In this document: positions 1 through 13,899 of the stretch, in pieces | How the letters are laid out: the number at the start of each line of letters is the position of its first letter | Position numbering within the stretch: position 1 is the first letter of the stretch | Assembly: GCA_019925105.1 (NCBI GenBank) | Contig: JAHGAU010000012.1 | Coordinates: 1,419,857-1,483,856, forward strand | Direction of reading: 5' to 3' | From: Niebla homalea | Taxonomy: Eukaryota > Ascomycota > Lecanoromycetes > Lecanorales > Ramalinaceae | DNA: 64,000 nucleotides | Made by a program: the position numbers and the translations under genes | The notes under the pieces: generated by a model | What the model was told of the DNA's origin: nothing | The model's database searches: none | What the model saw: only the letters and a program-made list of their open reading frames with translations

Positions 1-3000
1 TATAACGCTTTTACCTTAAAAAAAGTATTAACGGCTTTAATATTTATATAGGGTCAATAAAATCATTTAAGTATAATTATAACTTTAAATAGAAATTAAT
101 TAATAAGGGAATCTTTATAAATAATATAATAAAACCGTATAACGTAACGGAAATTATAATTACCGTTACCCGTATTAAACGTTTATTATCGTTAATTAAA
201 TTTTCGGATATTAAGTTCCAGGCCTTTAAGAACGTTAATAAAGTTTATTTTAATAAAACGATAATTATTATAAATCCGTTTAATATAATCCGCGGTAAAA
301 TACGTTTTTTTATTTAACGGATAAAATAACCTTTAATAATCTTAAACTATTAATCGATAATATTATTAAGGATACGTAACCTAATTCTTACGATAAGATA
401 TTACTAAATAATATTTTTCTTTAAATATAATAATAATTAAATCAATTTATTATTTTTTTAAATTATAAGTATAATTTAATATTATTAAACTTCCTGGTAA
501 AAATTAAGGGCTTAATAAGAATAAGCAGGTAATCTAACGTTAAGCGTATTATATTACCGTTTACGGGGTTAAAACAATACGTAAATTATAGGAATATATA
601 GTTAAAGATACGTTTTAATTTAACCAGAAAACGTATATAATTTCTACGATATATTTATAAAATACCCTTAAATATTATATTATATATCCTATATCCTCTT
701 TTAAATCCGATAATATTATTAATTATTATATATATTAGATTAATAATTAAAACTTAATAAGTTTTACTTAATAATACCGGGATAATATATCCGTTTTTTA
801 AAACTATAAAGAATACGTTAAGGATAAGCGTAATAAATAAGTTACTATTACTATAATATATAGTGACTTAATTATTACTGACTGAACCAGCCGGTATAAA
901 TTTAATAGCCCGTTCCCGGTTAAAAACTTAGTTTTATCTCTTAATAAGCTAATTATTAATCTTAATCTTAAAAAACTTACCTTTAACGTAATATTTTTAT
1001 TTAAGCGCGTACGGCTTTATCGTTAAGCGATAAAGCCCCTTTCCTACTCTCTTTTCCCTATTATACCTCTGGCGGTCCTTCCTATATTGAGTTCTCTTAA
1101 TTATTTTATTTCCTTAAATTATTTTAATAACAGCCAAGGGCTAACCTGGTTTAAATACCGAATACGTAAGTACCGGATTAAGGTCTCGATTTAATATAGA
1201 AATAAGAAAAAGCCGTTATTAAGAACTTTACGAATATAAAGGGTATACCTTAATAGGAAACTATACGGTAAGTTTATCTACGTAAATATTAATTTGCCGT
1301 AAGTATTAATTATATTAATTGCCTATTTATTAATATATTAATTTACTTCGTTATTATTTAACTTAAGTTAATAATAAAATAATTAAATAATAAATATAAT
1401 TAGCTATTATAACGCCTACTTAATCGTTAAATTATATAACCCTTAATCTTAATAATTTAAAAAATTAATATCGCCTTTTTCTTTCTTCGTTTTTCTTTTA
1501 TTTATAATTTATTTTTAAGCAATATAATTACGCTTATTATATTTATCTTTATAAATATATAGGAATTTAATACCAATAAGTACCAATAATAATATTTTTA
1601 AGATATAATAATAATTGCTTAATAAATAAAATTAACGCTTTATATATTATAAATACTTATTAATTTAAGCGTAAAAATAGTTATTAATTTTAATCTTATA
1701 AAGTTTATCCGTTTATCCGGCCGCGTTTCTATATATTTTAAGAGTTTCTATTATATTATAGTTAAAAGTAAATCTTTATTAAGAATAAAGATTAAAAGTT
1801 ATTAATTAAAATAAAACTATAAAATCCGCTTATAATTAGTTTAATAATAGCCTTAATAAATAGATTCCTTATTTTACTATTATCCTGGAAGATCCTATTT
1901 AATAATTATAAATTTATATATATTCTTTATTTATCCGTTATATAATTTATAAATTTTATAATTTATAATTAATAAAGTATTTTAATAAAAAGGACCTTTA
2001 CGATCTCATTAAAGTAATATTACTTACCGGAAAACATTATTAATCCTAATTTTTCTTAATATATAAGACGGAGATCCTTAAATATATTTAATATACTTAA
2101 ATTAAAAGCAGAATATAATAACGTTATATAGGTATACCTTTTGCCGTAAGTATCTTATTAAGTATTTAACGGAGAAAATAACTTATCCGTAATATTAATA
2201 AAACGTTTATAATACGGTATTATTATATCTTTAAATTTATTTACGCTTATATACGGACTTTATTTAATTTATTAAAAATAATAAAAGGCTATTTTTACTT
2301 TAAGATTTCCCCCTTAAAAGGAAAGTTTTATTCGCGTTACGTTATTCTTATTATTAATAATATTAAAAATTTAAAAAAGTATAGTCTTAAATCTTTATTT
2401 AAAAATATATTTTAATAATATAAGTTATATTAAGACCGTATTTATTATTAATTATTATACCTTCTTTAACTCTTTTACCCCCGCCGTGGCTATTTTTTTC
2501 CCAAAAAAGCCTTTAATAATATATTATTTTACTTCTTTAATAATTTTAATATAAAACTTTAAAACTTTTTTAAGCTCGTATTAAGTTCTATAATTTAGAT
2601 TATTAAAAGGTTAAAAGCGTAACAATTTTTCGTCTATTATCTTTTATTAATTTTTTTGGGTGAAAAATTAAACCGATTTCCGTTTATTAATAATTAATAA
2701 ATATTTACTCGGTTAATAAGAAACTTATAAAGTTTAATCTTTCCTTTAATTAATATTATTATATTATCCACGTTAATACTCCCGTAAGTAATCTTAAGCT
2801 CCTCGTGATAAAACCTTATATTATTAAGTACTTATGATTACTTAACGTTAATTATAAAATTAAAAAGGCCTTTAATAAAGCCTACCCCTTAATATATTAT
2901 TATTATTTATTACGACTTAAAGGCCGGGACTAAGTTAATCAGAATTTCCGTTAAAGATATTTATATAAAATCGGTAATAAAATAAAGTATTTTATTCTAT

Positions 3001-3659
3001 AAATAAGATTAATATAATAATATAATATTAAAATATAAGTACTTCCGGATTTATATTATATTAAAACCGTTAAAAAAAATAATAATTTAGATCGTAAAAA
3101 TCTATTAATAAGATTCTTACCGGTAAGCGATTATAATCTATCCTAAATAATTTTCTATAAAAATAATCTTATAATCCTATTACGGATTATTCTTTTTAAG
3201 TAACGGACCGTTTATATATAGCCGATTATCTTTAATAAGGCTTAATCGGGGGCTTTAATAACGTAAAATTAATAAAAATTATTACGATTAAGGATTTATA
3301 AGGAGTATATAATTTATACCTCTATTATATTACGGGATCTTAGGGATCTTTAAGGTAAATAGTTATAAGCTTTCCGGGGCGTTATTAATAATTAATTTTT
3401 TACCCGTAACCTAATTATTAAAGCCGCCGGGGAATTTAATTATATACTTTTCATTAATAAATATTTTATTATTAATATATTTACCGTCCAGTTAATAATA
3501 GTTTTTTTTAAAAACTTTTATTTTCTTAAAGCTTTAATTAAATATTATATTAATTGGAAAATCTAAATATAATAAAGGGTTTTAATATATAAGAATACCT
3601 TAAGGGGCCTTAGTTAGCTCTTTTATATAAGATTTTAGCTTTTATCTTTTATTATAGAA

Positions 3660-3735
3660 GATATATTAATATTATTATTATTATTATCTTTAATAATATT
3701 ATTATTATTATTATCTTTATTTTTATTATTATCCT
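3660..3735. repeat. ATT/ATC microsatellite
   Basis: Two runs of five ATT triplets separated by ATCTTTAATA-like spacers. Simple sequence, no further meaning seen. Confidence 0.8.
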
Positions 3736-6690
3736 TAATATTATAGATTCCTCTTCCCGTTAATATAAGTTAAGTAAGATAAGTCGTTTAAACTATTAAA
3801 TAACTTAAGTTAAAAGAATAATATTACGTATAAAATTCCTACCCGATTAACTCCGTATAATTAAGGGCCGTATACGTTTACCTATAACTTAAAGATATAA
3901 TTTAATATAAAAGAACGGCTATTTTCGTAAAGAAATTATATATTATAAATAATTTAAAAACGTAATAATAAAATTTTATAAAGAAATTTAATTAACGTTT
4001 ATTATAATATAAAATGCTTTAAAGGATTTATCCGAAAAGATTATACGGGTTAAAAAAAGATAAGAATAATATTAAGGAATTTTCTTAACGAAATTAAGAA
4101 TAAAACCTTTTTAAAATATAGAAATTAATTAAATATAAAACCTGTTTAATTTTAACCATTTTATCCTTTACCCGTTTATATTAAAGTTTCTTAATAATTT
4201 ATAAGGCTACGTTTATTATATTTACTTATATACTTAAATTACTTATTAAACTTAATTATTTAATATACGTAATTATTTAAAGTTATTAATTACTTAATAT
4301 ATATAATTACTTAGATTCTTTAAGTATATATAATAAATATTTAATCTTTCTATATATTTACTTAAAATAAATAATTATTTATCTTTTTTATTATTTATTT
4401 CTTTTATTTATTTATTATTCTTAATTATTTTTTTACCTTATTTAATTATAGAACTTAAATATTTTTCTTTTTAATTATATATTAATTATTTTTATTCTTT
4501 TCTTAAAATTACTTATTTTAAATACTTATTTATTTTATTAAGGTTTTAATATATATAGCGCTGGGATAAAATATTATTTCCGTATATATAAAAGTAAATT
4601 AAGTATTTCCTTTAATATTTTTTTATTAATTAAAGTAATTTATTTAAAATAACCCTTATATTTTATAAATAAATCTTAAAGAGGATCGGAGGTATTATAA
4701 TATTATAGAAGGGCTTATTATGGCCGGTTCGTTTTTATTATAATAACTATAACGTTTTACGGGATTAACGGTATAATAACTTTATTTAGCCTAACCCAGC
4801 ATAAATATATAAAGTATCCGATACCTGCGATTTTAAGAGTTAAGGCTTTACGTATTCCTTGAAAAAAGGGTAAAAGCTAAGGATATTAATCACTATAATT
4901 ATGGTACCTAGAATTATAACTTACCTTATAAAAAGTATTAAAATCCACGTATTCTCCTTTCCGGTATTTAAAATATAATACGCGTTCTTCCTTTATATAA
5001 TTACGTATATTAATATATTATCCGTTTATATTTTTTTTACTTTTTTAAATAAAAATTTATACTATTTATAAAAACGCTTTTTCTTATACTTAATAAAAGT
5101 TAAATCTTATAATTAAAGTATTATAATATAAAGGTTTTATTAATATTAATTTAAGTTCTTATATTAAAGTAGCTTTATTAATAACGGGCGTTTTATTTAT
5201 TAAGTAAAATAATAAGTTTATTACTTTAAAATAGGAACAAATAACCTTTATTTATTAATTAACCGTACGCGTTAACCTATCTTATGAGTAATAAAATAAC
5301 TTTATTCCCCCTATAGCTTTATAATAATAATATTATTTACGTAAATAGATCCTATTTAAATTTATAATATTACCGCTGGCGGCATTTTCTTTGCCCTTTT
5401 AATTTATTATTTCTCTTTATGTATCTCTTTTTAATTATAAAATTATATATTATTTTATTTTTTTAAGTATTTTATTTATTTAATTTTTATTAAACGTAAG
5501 CGTTTTCTAAATCTTTTAACTTATTAATATACGTCCTTTTATTACGATATATTAAATTATATAACGGTTTATAATATAATTAAGGTAAAAATACGGAATA
5601 AACCGGTACTCGAATAAATATTTTCGCCGTATTTAACTTCACCTTATTATTCTTTATTAACCGTTTTAACTTTATAATAAGTTTATTAAGACTTTCTTTA
5701 TATATGTACGTTAAATTATATTACTTTATAAGAATAATAGTTATTTTATAAAACGTTATTTACGTAAGTTTCTTCTTCGTTTTTAATAAGTTTACGTTAT
5801 AAAATTAACGTTAATTTTATAGGTTTTTAATAAGTTATATTTTAATTATAATAATATAGCCTTATTTATTTATTTTAAGTTATATTAACCTTCTTAACTC
5901 TTTTATTATTATTTACGGTCCGGGCGCTACTATTTAAGCTTTACCGTAAAGTTATATATTACGTTAACGATTTTCGCTATTTTTACGTTATAACGTTATC
6001 TTAAGTACGGCTTTTACGTGCCGCGATTAAGCCTTACCGTTACTTTGGTTATTTCGGCAGCGATTATAGCCTCCCGTTTATTAATAATTATCTTCTATAA
6101 CTTTATATAATATTAATTATACGTAATTATAAAAATATTTTAAATCCGTGACGTAATATAAATTAGAATGAAAATTAATCGTCCTTAAATTATTAAACCC
6201 GATTAATACGTATATTTTTAGATATTAAGTTTCAGTTTTTAATTTTTCTTTTAAATATATTTATTTATAATAACGTAATAAAATTACGATATTAATAATT
6301 AATATTTTAATATTTATTTTTTAATTAAATTATATTCTAACTTTAATTAAAAGTTATTCCGTTTTATAACGTTTAAGCCTTTATAAGCCTAAATTAATAG
6401 TCTTTACGGTAATAATATTAAGATAATAAATTACGGGAACGTATTTATATTCGCTTTTAATATCGGTATTATTACGTAAATATTTTATTTTAAAAATATA
6501 CTTATAAATTTTAAATATTACTACTTACGTACGTAAAGTATATTCTTTATATAATAGCTTAATGAAGAAGGTATACGTCCTTTAAATAATATTAATATAC
6601 CGATTAATAAACGTATAAATAATTAAGATTAAATATAAAGTTAAATAACGGTAGCTTTTTAATTATGTCGTTAATAAAAATAATTATATA

Positions 6691-6868
6691 AATAAAGAGG
6701 GTTCTTACGGTAATAAGAAGCAATATAATAATTATATAGGTAGCTTTCGCGGTATAATGCGACTTTATGTCGTTAACGTTTAATAGATCCTTCGCGTTTA
6801 TATATACGTATTACGTAACTTCTTAAATAAAGAGGGTTCTTACGGTAATAAGAAGCAATATAATAATC
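6691..6868 (+). repeat. 43-bp direct repeat, 135 bp apart, left arm only
   Basis: AATAAAGAGGGTTCTTACGG and the following 23 bases occur at 6691 and again at 6826. The right arm has a single equivalent near 62960-63010, so a local tandem duplication happened in the left copy. Confidence 0.7.
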
Positions 6869-7386
6869 ATAATTCAATCCGTAAGCTTTACGGTAAGCCT
6901 TAACTAAATATAATTATCCGTATTAAGGTAAATAATAAGCATAATTCTCTATTAATATCCAGTAAGTTTTTATTTAAAGGTATTAAGTTACGTTTAATTT
7001 AATATAGCTTCGGCCGACTTATAAATATAAAACCGAATTTAAGAGATCGTAGCCACGTATATAAATAAAGATATAAAACTGATATATTTAAATTTCCGCC
7101 CGCGGGAGAATTATGCTTAATGGATATTAAGATTTTTAAAGGTTAAATATAAAGGAATAGCTTAATAATTAATCGAAAAATAAACTAAATTGGTATTATG
7201 CCTTAAGCCAATTAAATCCGTTTATTTATAATTACTGCTACTTTTTCACCGTTTTTATGGAACTTTTATTAGTAAGTATCTATATCTTTAACGGTTTTAA
7301 TTTACCGTTATACGGACCTAAATCCGTTTAATCAAATCTTAATAATTATTCTTAAGTACTTACCCATTTTAACTAAGACCGGAGCA

Positions 7387-7421
7387 GGGGGTTTTACTAA
7401 GGACCCCTTTCATAAACCCCC
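7387..7421. other. G/C hairpin conserved in both arms
   Basis: GGGGGTTT (7387-7394) and AAACCCCC (7414-7421) form an 8-base stem. The inverted copy lies at 62408-62443. It stands out in AT-rich DNA. It could be a terminator or a relic of element ends; neither is shown. Confidence 0.4.
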
Positions 7422-10138
7422 TTCCTAGTTCTATTTAAGTCTTATTACTGTATATTAGTCTTTTACCTTCTATCCACTTTTTCTTTCGAGACTTTAATAT
7501 ATTCTTAAGTATATTTTAGGGTATTAAACGATATATTCTTTTCGTTATATTCTTAGTTTCCGTTTTTTATTATTATATAAGGTTAATTATAAAACGAGGG
7601 TTAAAATTAAAATTAAAACCGATCCCCAAGATTATTTAATAAATTTACCCGGATTTATTTTTAAATATTCCTTTTATTAATACTTTAAACGATTTTATTT
7701 TATCTTGGGTTAAAAACAGCTAAGGTTTTTACCACGTATTAATAAGCAATACCGACATTATTAATTATATATAAGTATTATAACGCCTGGCTATATATTT
7801 ACGATATTTTTCTCGATATCTGAATATTTATATTACGTAAAAATCTATTAAGATATTTATTCCTTAAGAAGGAAGGCAATTATTATAGGGATATCAATAT
7901 AATTCTTATTAAGTTAATACGGGAATAAATACCTTAAAAATCCTGAAGAAAAGTACGTTTTATTATTGGGATAAAATACAATTAAATAATTAATAAACTT
8001 TTTTTTTTTTATAATTTTTAAAAACGGTTATTTTTATATAATAGACTTTACGGTAATTATTAATTATCTGATCGTTATAAAAGCGGTTAAAAAAACCGTT
8101 TAAGGTATTAAATCTTTTATTAATGAAAATAATTTGATTATTACGGATATATACGTCCTTAATATAGAGGTTAAACGAGTTATTAGGTTAGGTATTTGGA
8201 TATAAGTTATCTTAAAAAATTATTAAAAATAACGGGAAGATATATAATATATAAGGAAGTAAAAGGATTACGGGCTTTTAAGGTCTTTAATAATATAGTA
8301 ATTTTATTTATTAATGCGTTTAAAATTAATTAAGGGTATTTTAATGCTTTTTAAGAAAATATACGTATAATATTGGTTAAACGTTTATTTTAAATATACT
8401 ATTAATAATAAAGGGTTATATTAGACGTTTACTTATTATTTAAGTATTATATTTTTATTATTACTTTAAAGCTTATATTAAATTTATACCCTATAAAGGA
8501 AGGACCTTTATTTTATATATAATCCAATAAATATATTCTAGCCAGCGTATACCTTTTATATGGTATATAACGTTGTTAATATATTAATGTGAAGGAAAAG
8601 GGTTTATTTTACCGGTATCCTTATTACTTAAAAACGCGGCCCGCTAAGAACTTTAGAATATATATCCCTATTTAACGTATATAAAATACGCCCTTAAGTT
8701 CGTTTAACGTCCGCGATATATATTGACTTTAATTATTATTATTTTATTATAATATTATTAAATAAAAATAAAGGCAATATAGGTTATATTAATCCGACGT
8801 ACCTTATATATATAATAGGTAAAAATATTATTAAATTTAATATAATTTTTTACTTTTATTTTCCGACTCTGCCTTAAATTTATCGGATATTTATTAAGAA
8901 TAATATCGTTATTATACCGGTAATAATTAAAGTTATTACGTTAAAATATATTAAGATATTATAAAAGTTATTATTATAAGTATTTTATATTTTAAATTAT
9001 ATATATTTATATTATAATATTTATTGTATATTTAACGTTAATAAAAAAAGAAAAGGCTATAATCTTCCGTAAGTAAGGTCCTTTTAAGATTATATTAAAA
9101 ACGGAAAACTTTAAGGTTCCGCGTTTTATTAATTATTTTATTCTTCGTTTACTTATACGTTATAGATTAATCGTATAACTTATAAATTACAATATTAAAG
9201 TAACTTTAACTCTATTAAGTAAAGTATTAAAGATAATACGTTTATTATATAAATAAAAGATTATTACGTAATTAAAAAAAAATCTGAGTTAAATAATTTC
9301 CCGCTATATATTATTTATTCTTAAGAATAATATTATTATTATTAAATCTTTATAATGCTATACTTATATTAAAGTATAATAAGGCAATATTTTTTATAAA
9401 ATTATCTTATATTTTAAGCGTATTACTTAGATTTTTATTTATTATTATTATTATTTTAATTTTAATTAATTTTTCCTTCGTAACTTAAAGACCGCTTAAC
9501 TTAATTTTTGCGATTTCGACGGGTACTTTTAAGATTGAATAACGGTAGTATACTATAAATATCCCGTAGTTAATATAATCCAAAGTATTTTTAAGGTTTA
9601 TAACCCCTTTATATAGTAATTTTATTTTTAATAATATTATCTTTATATATTTACCTTAGCTTTTAATATTATATAATATTAATAATTTATTAAATAATTA
9701 TACTTAAGCTAATAATATCCCATTCTTAAGTTAAATAATATCCTTATTAATCGGTAATAACGAGGCCGTATATCCGTTATAGCTAAACCTACGCCTTAAG
9801 ACGAAAAATAATAAGCAAAGGAAGATACTTAACGGTAAGATAACGACTTATAGATAAAAGACGGTTAAATTATAAAAAGGGTATCTTAAGGATACTTAAA
9901 AATATAATAACTTATTATCGCTTATCGGAAGATAACTTTTATTTTCTTTTTAATTTATAATAAGTAAAATTAATTATTAATAAATTTAAGAGCAATAGCT
10001 CCTAATTATACTATTATAATTATTATATAAAAAACGGAATCCTCTGCTTATTACGGGTAAAAAAATTTATGTAATTTATGATTACCTTAAAATAGCGGTT
10101 ATAGATATAAGGTCTTCCAGAATATTACGGTCGATAAT

Positions 10139-10440
10139 AATTATAACCACCCCGTCTTCCTACCGTAACCCCGGCCCCCCCTAAATTTCTCCCTAGAAGG
10201 AGGAGGATGATATATAACAGCCGCCCCCTTTATAACTTAAACGCTTAAATCGCTTTATATTAAAAACCACCATTTATACTCTTATACTCTCCCCTTCCCT
10301 TATTTTTTTACCGCTTACCATTACTCCCCCTTCCTTTACCCACTTTGCTCCTCCCCTGCCCTTTTCCTCCCCTATTATTATTATTATTACCGCCACCCTC
10401 CCTTATCCTTTCTGGCGCCCGCGGCCTTATTATTTAATCC
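10139..10440. other. Pyrimidine-rich, GC-rich tract upstream of gene Z
   Basis: About 300 bases with long C/T runs (CCCC and CTCCC clusters, an ATT microsatellite at 10374-10388) in an otherwise AT-rich arm. The right copy is the purine-rich tract at 59390-59690. Such tracts are common in fungal promoters, but no specific site can be named. Confidence 0.5.
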
Positions 10441-10579
10441 TTTATTATAAGTTACTTACTTTAACTCTTCTCCGCCTATTCGATTTCGCGTTTAATATAC
10501 CTTTATAGTAGCTATATAAACGGTACCGTCTCTTCGTTACTTATATCGTATTCCCGCTTTATTGAGGCTTAGCCGCTTA

Positions 10580-11020
10580 ATTTCGCGGCGAAAAGGTAAT
10601 TACGCCGTTCCTATTTATAAAGGGGGCTAACGCCCGCGGCCTAGTCGGCTTTAAAGAAGTTAAGTAGCCCGCCGGGGACGTCGAGACCTATAATAATAAG
10701 GCGGCGGAGGTAAGGAAGGAAAGAGATAAAGGAGCTAGGGGTAAGCGTGGGGTTAAGGTTAAGGGTAAGGGTAAGGTTAAGGGTAGGAAAGCGTTTTTAG
10801 AAAGGGAAATAGATATTAATAAAAGTGGTAACGGCCTAAACGTACGGGGTAAATTGGCTATGGTTAAGGAAGTAGCGTTAATAGGATTAATATTTAAAGT
10901 ATTATTTGAAGATATTAAATTAAAGGAGGAGGAAAAAGGGGATATTAATATATAAAGGAGACGGAAAGGAGGTACGGATAATAAATAAGTTAAATAAGAG
11001 AAACGTACTTTTAAAGTTCT
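10580..11020 (+). pseudogene. Lysine/glycine-rich coding relic (cargo gene Z), left copy
   Basis: The plus-strand frame beginning GEKVITPFLFIKGANARGLV is open for about 125 codons except for one TAG at a glutamine-like site. It includes RKERDKGARGKRGVKVKGKG (10707-10770) and LEREIDINKSGNGLNVRGKL, with a KLKEEEKGDI acidic end near 10940. The gene may continue far downstream, since further plus-strand frame pieces occur up to about 13 kb, but I could not follow a single frame. The upstream 300 bases are pyrimidine-rich and could be its promoter region. No family recognised. Confidence 0.45.
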
Positions 11021-11289
11021 TTTTATTAATATTATAAACGCTTATTAAGACGTTAAGGATTATAGTTATAGTCGATTAAAAAGTTAATAGTATTATACGG
11101 GGTCGTTAACATATTAATTAATAAAGTAATTTATAAGTATTTATTTAATAATATTAATTATTATTAACTCGTAAAAGAGGTTAATGGATAAGACGTATAA
11201 CGGTAAAAATAAGTATAAGGAGTAGAATAAGGGCGTAGCGGATAATATTAATAATATAAGGGAGAAAACGAGTTAAGTTAATATTAATA

Positions 11290-11430
11290 TAAGAACAAAA
11301 AAAGGTGGTAATAAGTGGTAATGAAGTTGATGGTGGGGAAAGGTAGTAAAAGGTATTACTTTAAGAGACTTAATTGGCGTATTAAAAGGGGGCCAATATG
11401 TAAGAGAAAGGTAGTAAAAGGTGGTAACTT
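11290..11430 (+). repeat. Short degenerate repeat of GGTAGTAAAAGGT units
   Basis: GGAAAGGTAGTAAAAGGT occurs near 11338, and GAGAAAGGTAGTAAAAGGTG near 11404, among related GGTGGTAATAAG units. The right-arm equivalent at 58390-58570 carries inverted ATTACCTTTTATTACC runs. Purpose unknown. Confidence 0.5.
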
Positions 11431-13899
11431 AGAAAATAAGATTAATTAGCAATATAAAATTATAAGAAAAATAATAATAAGTATTAACTCGGGAAATTTA
11501 ATTAAGCGCTTTAGGAGTATTAGACGGTTTATATTATTTATAGTGGATCCTGATTAAAACTTAAGTAAGAAATTGAATAATTATTAAGTTACGGATATAA
11601 ATAATAAGGTATTAGACGCTATATTAATAATTATTATAAGGACCGGCCGTTCTACTATTACCTTATTTAAAGCCGAAATCTATTAAAGGAGAAAGGTTTA
11701 CTTATAAAGGATCGTAATTATAATAAGTTAATTACGTATATTTTAATCCCGCTTAAATATAGTTTAAAGTATCTCTTCTTTATATTAAAAAACATAATTA
11801 TAAATATATATATTAAGAGTATTATTTAATTTAATTTATTTTAAGCATTATATATCCGGGAAGAAAGCTATTTTATATAATTTATATTTATAATATTTAA
11901 TGCTTTTATCCTTAATTTATTTTATTAAGAATTAAAATTAAGTTATTTTATTATTAAGTTAATAAAGAATTAGTAAATAAAGCTATACTTAACTTAAATA
12001 TTAAGCCTTTTTTAGACTTACCTTATATAATATAAATATCCTGGATACGTATGAAGTTATATAATAATAAAAGAATACGTTTTTTTCGTAAAAATATAAT
12101 AATAAGTATTAAGTATATATAATATAATATAAACCTTACGATTACCAAGAAAGTAAGTATTTTATTCGAATGCATTCTTAATAATACCGTTTAAAATATT
12201 AGAGTTAATATTAGATAATAGATTTTATAATAAATATATAATTAATACTTTAAGTAATAATAATAAGACTTATATTAAGGGGGAAAACGTAACGTCCGTT
12301 ATTATAAGGTCCAAATAAAGAAATATTAAATATAGATTGGTATTAATTTATAATCTTAATTATATAGGAAATATTAAAACGTTATTATCTTTATATATTA
12401 TCCCTATTTACTTTATACGTTTATACTGTTTTCCTATTTATAGGATGTTTATTATTAAATATATCCTTATTTATTCCGGATTAACGATAAGGTTAAAAAG
12501 TTAATATTAATTATTTATTTAATCTTAAATCCCTTAATTTAAATTATTAAATAAGCGATTAAGAAACCCTCTTAATAATTATTAAATAACTCTATAATTA
12601 ATTTTATTGGAGGGATTAACGGTAATAATTATTACTCTTAAGTATTAGTTATTTAATTATTTAATTGCTGGCTGGGTAAAATTACTATAGCTTATTAGCT
12701 ATTTAAATTAATTTCTCTTTTTCTTAACCGCCTTATATAATTAATATAACTTCTATTCTAATAAATTATCCAGAATTATATCTGAAACCTTTAAGTTTAA
12801 TTTCCTCTCTTAATATAATCCCTTAATTATAAGTTATATAATAATTATTATTTAACTTATATTATCCTATTTAAATTAAAGGTTGAATAAAACTTTAAAT
12901 TAATAGATATATTTATAGATTTCCTACTTTATATTTTAATTTAATACTCCTATAAATATAAAATTATTTACCTTAAATCCGGAAAAGATTTTATCTTTTT
13001 CTTTATTTTATAAACTTAATTTATTTTTAACTTAACCCTTTATATTATTTAAGTATAATAATCGCTCGTTATTTAAAGTTATTAATGGTAAATATATTAT
13101 AATATTAACTTCCGAGCAGAAAAGAGAGATATTACTTTATGTTAAAAATTTTAATATAATTTAAGGGAAATAACTTTACGTTAATATTAATTCCCGGCTT
13201 ATAATTAATTATTATATAGTGCAGATTATCTTTATAAGTACTTTTATATACTTATATTTATATTAATAAAACTACCTTAATTACCGGCTTTAAGTCCCGG
13301 AATTTCCGGTATGATTTATTATTAGCTGTTTTAATATATAGGTTACCCTTTAATAACGATCGAGATTAGTCTTTATCCCGAGGAAAAATAACTATATATA
13401 GGAAATTTATTATATTAAAAAAAGTATATATTAATCTTATTAGGCTTACGGTTAGCCGCTATTAAAATAAAAGAAAAGGGACCTTTTTACCTTTTATATA
13501 ATCCGATTATTAAGTTATTTTACCTAACGTCCTGGCTTTAAATGTGAAAAACAGGCTATCCGAAGTTATTTCCTTATAACTTGCTTCTTTATAAGTTATA
13601 TCTTAATAAGAAGAAGCGTTAATTACTACGCTGAATCTTATTAATCCAGTAGAGCTTTTATTAAAGGATCCGTTATTTTAATTAACGGAGAGTTTTCTTA
13701 AGGTCCTAAGGAGAGCCTTCAAATTTTATACGCGTAATAAAAGCAAAACTATTACTTAAGATATTATTTATAAAGAGTTATATAGTTAATATAAAATAAT
13801 TAATAAAAGATAATTCTCCGTATACTATAAGGATTTTAATCTACCGTTTTTTATTCTTATTTATTTTTATATGCTTTTCTTAAATGGCTGAACCGTAAA

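Larger units (their letters stand above)
1..10138. other. RIP-saturated DNA with no recognised gene
   Basis: Outer part of the left element. Near-open minus-strand pieces exist, for example 8400-8830, and are mirrored in the right arm near 61040-61400. I could not assign any family. Positions left of 5771 have no partner inside the window. Confidence 0.5.
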
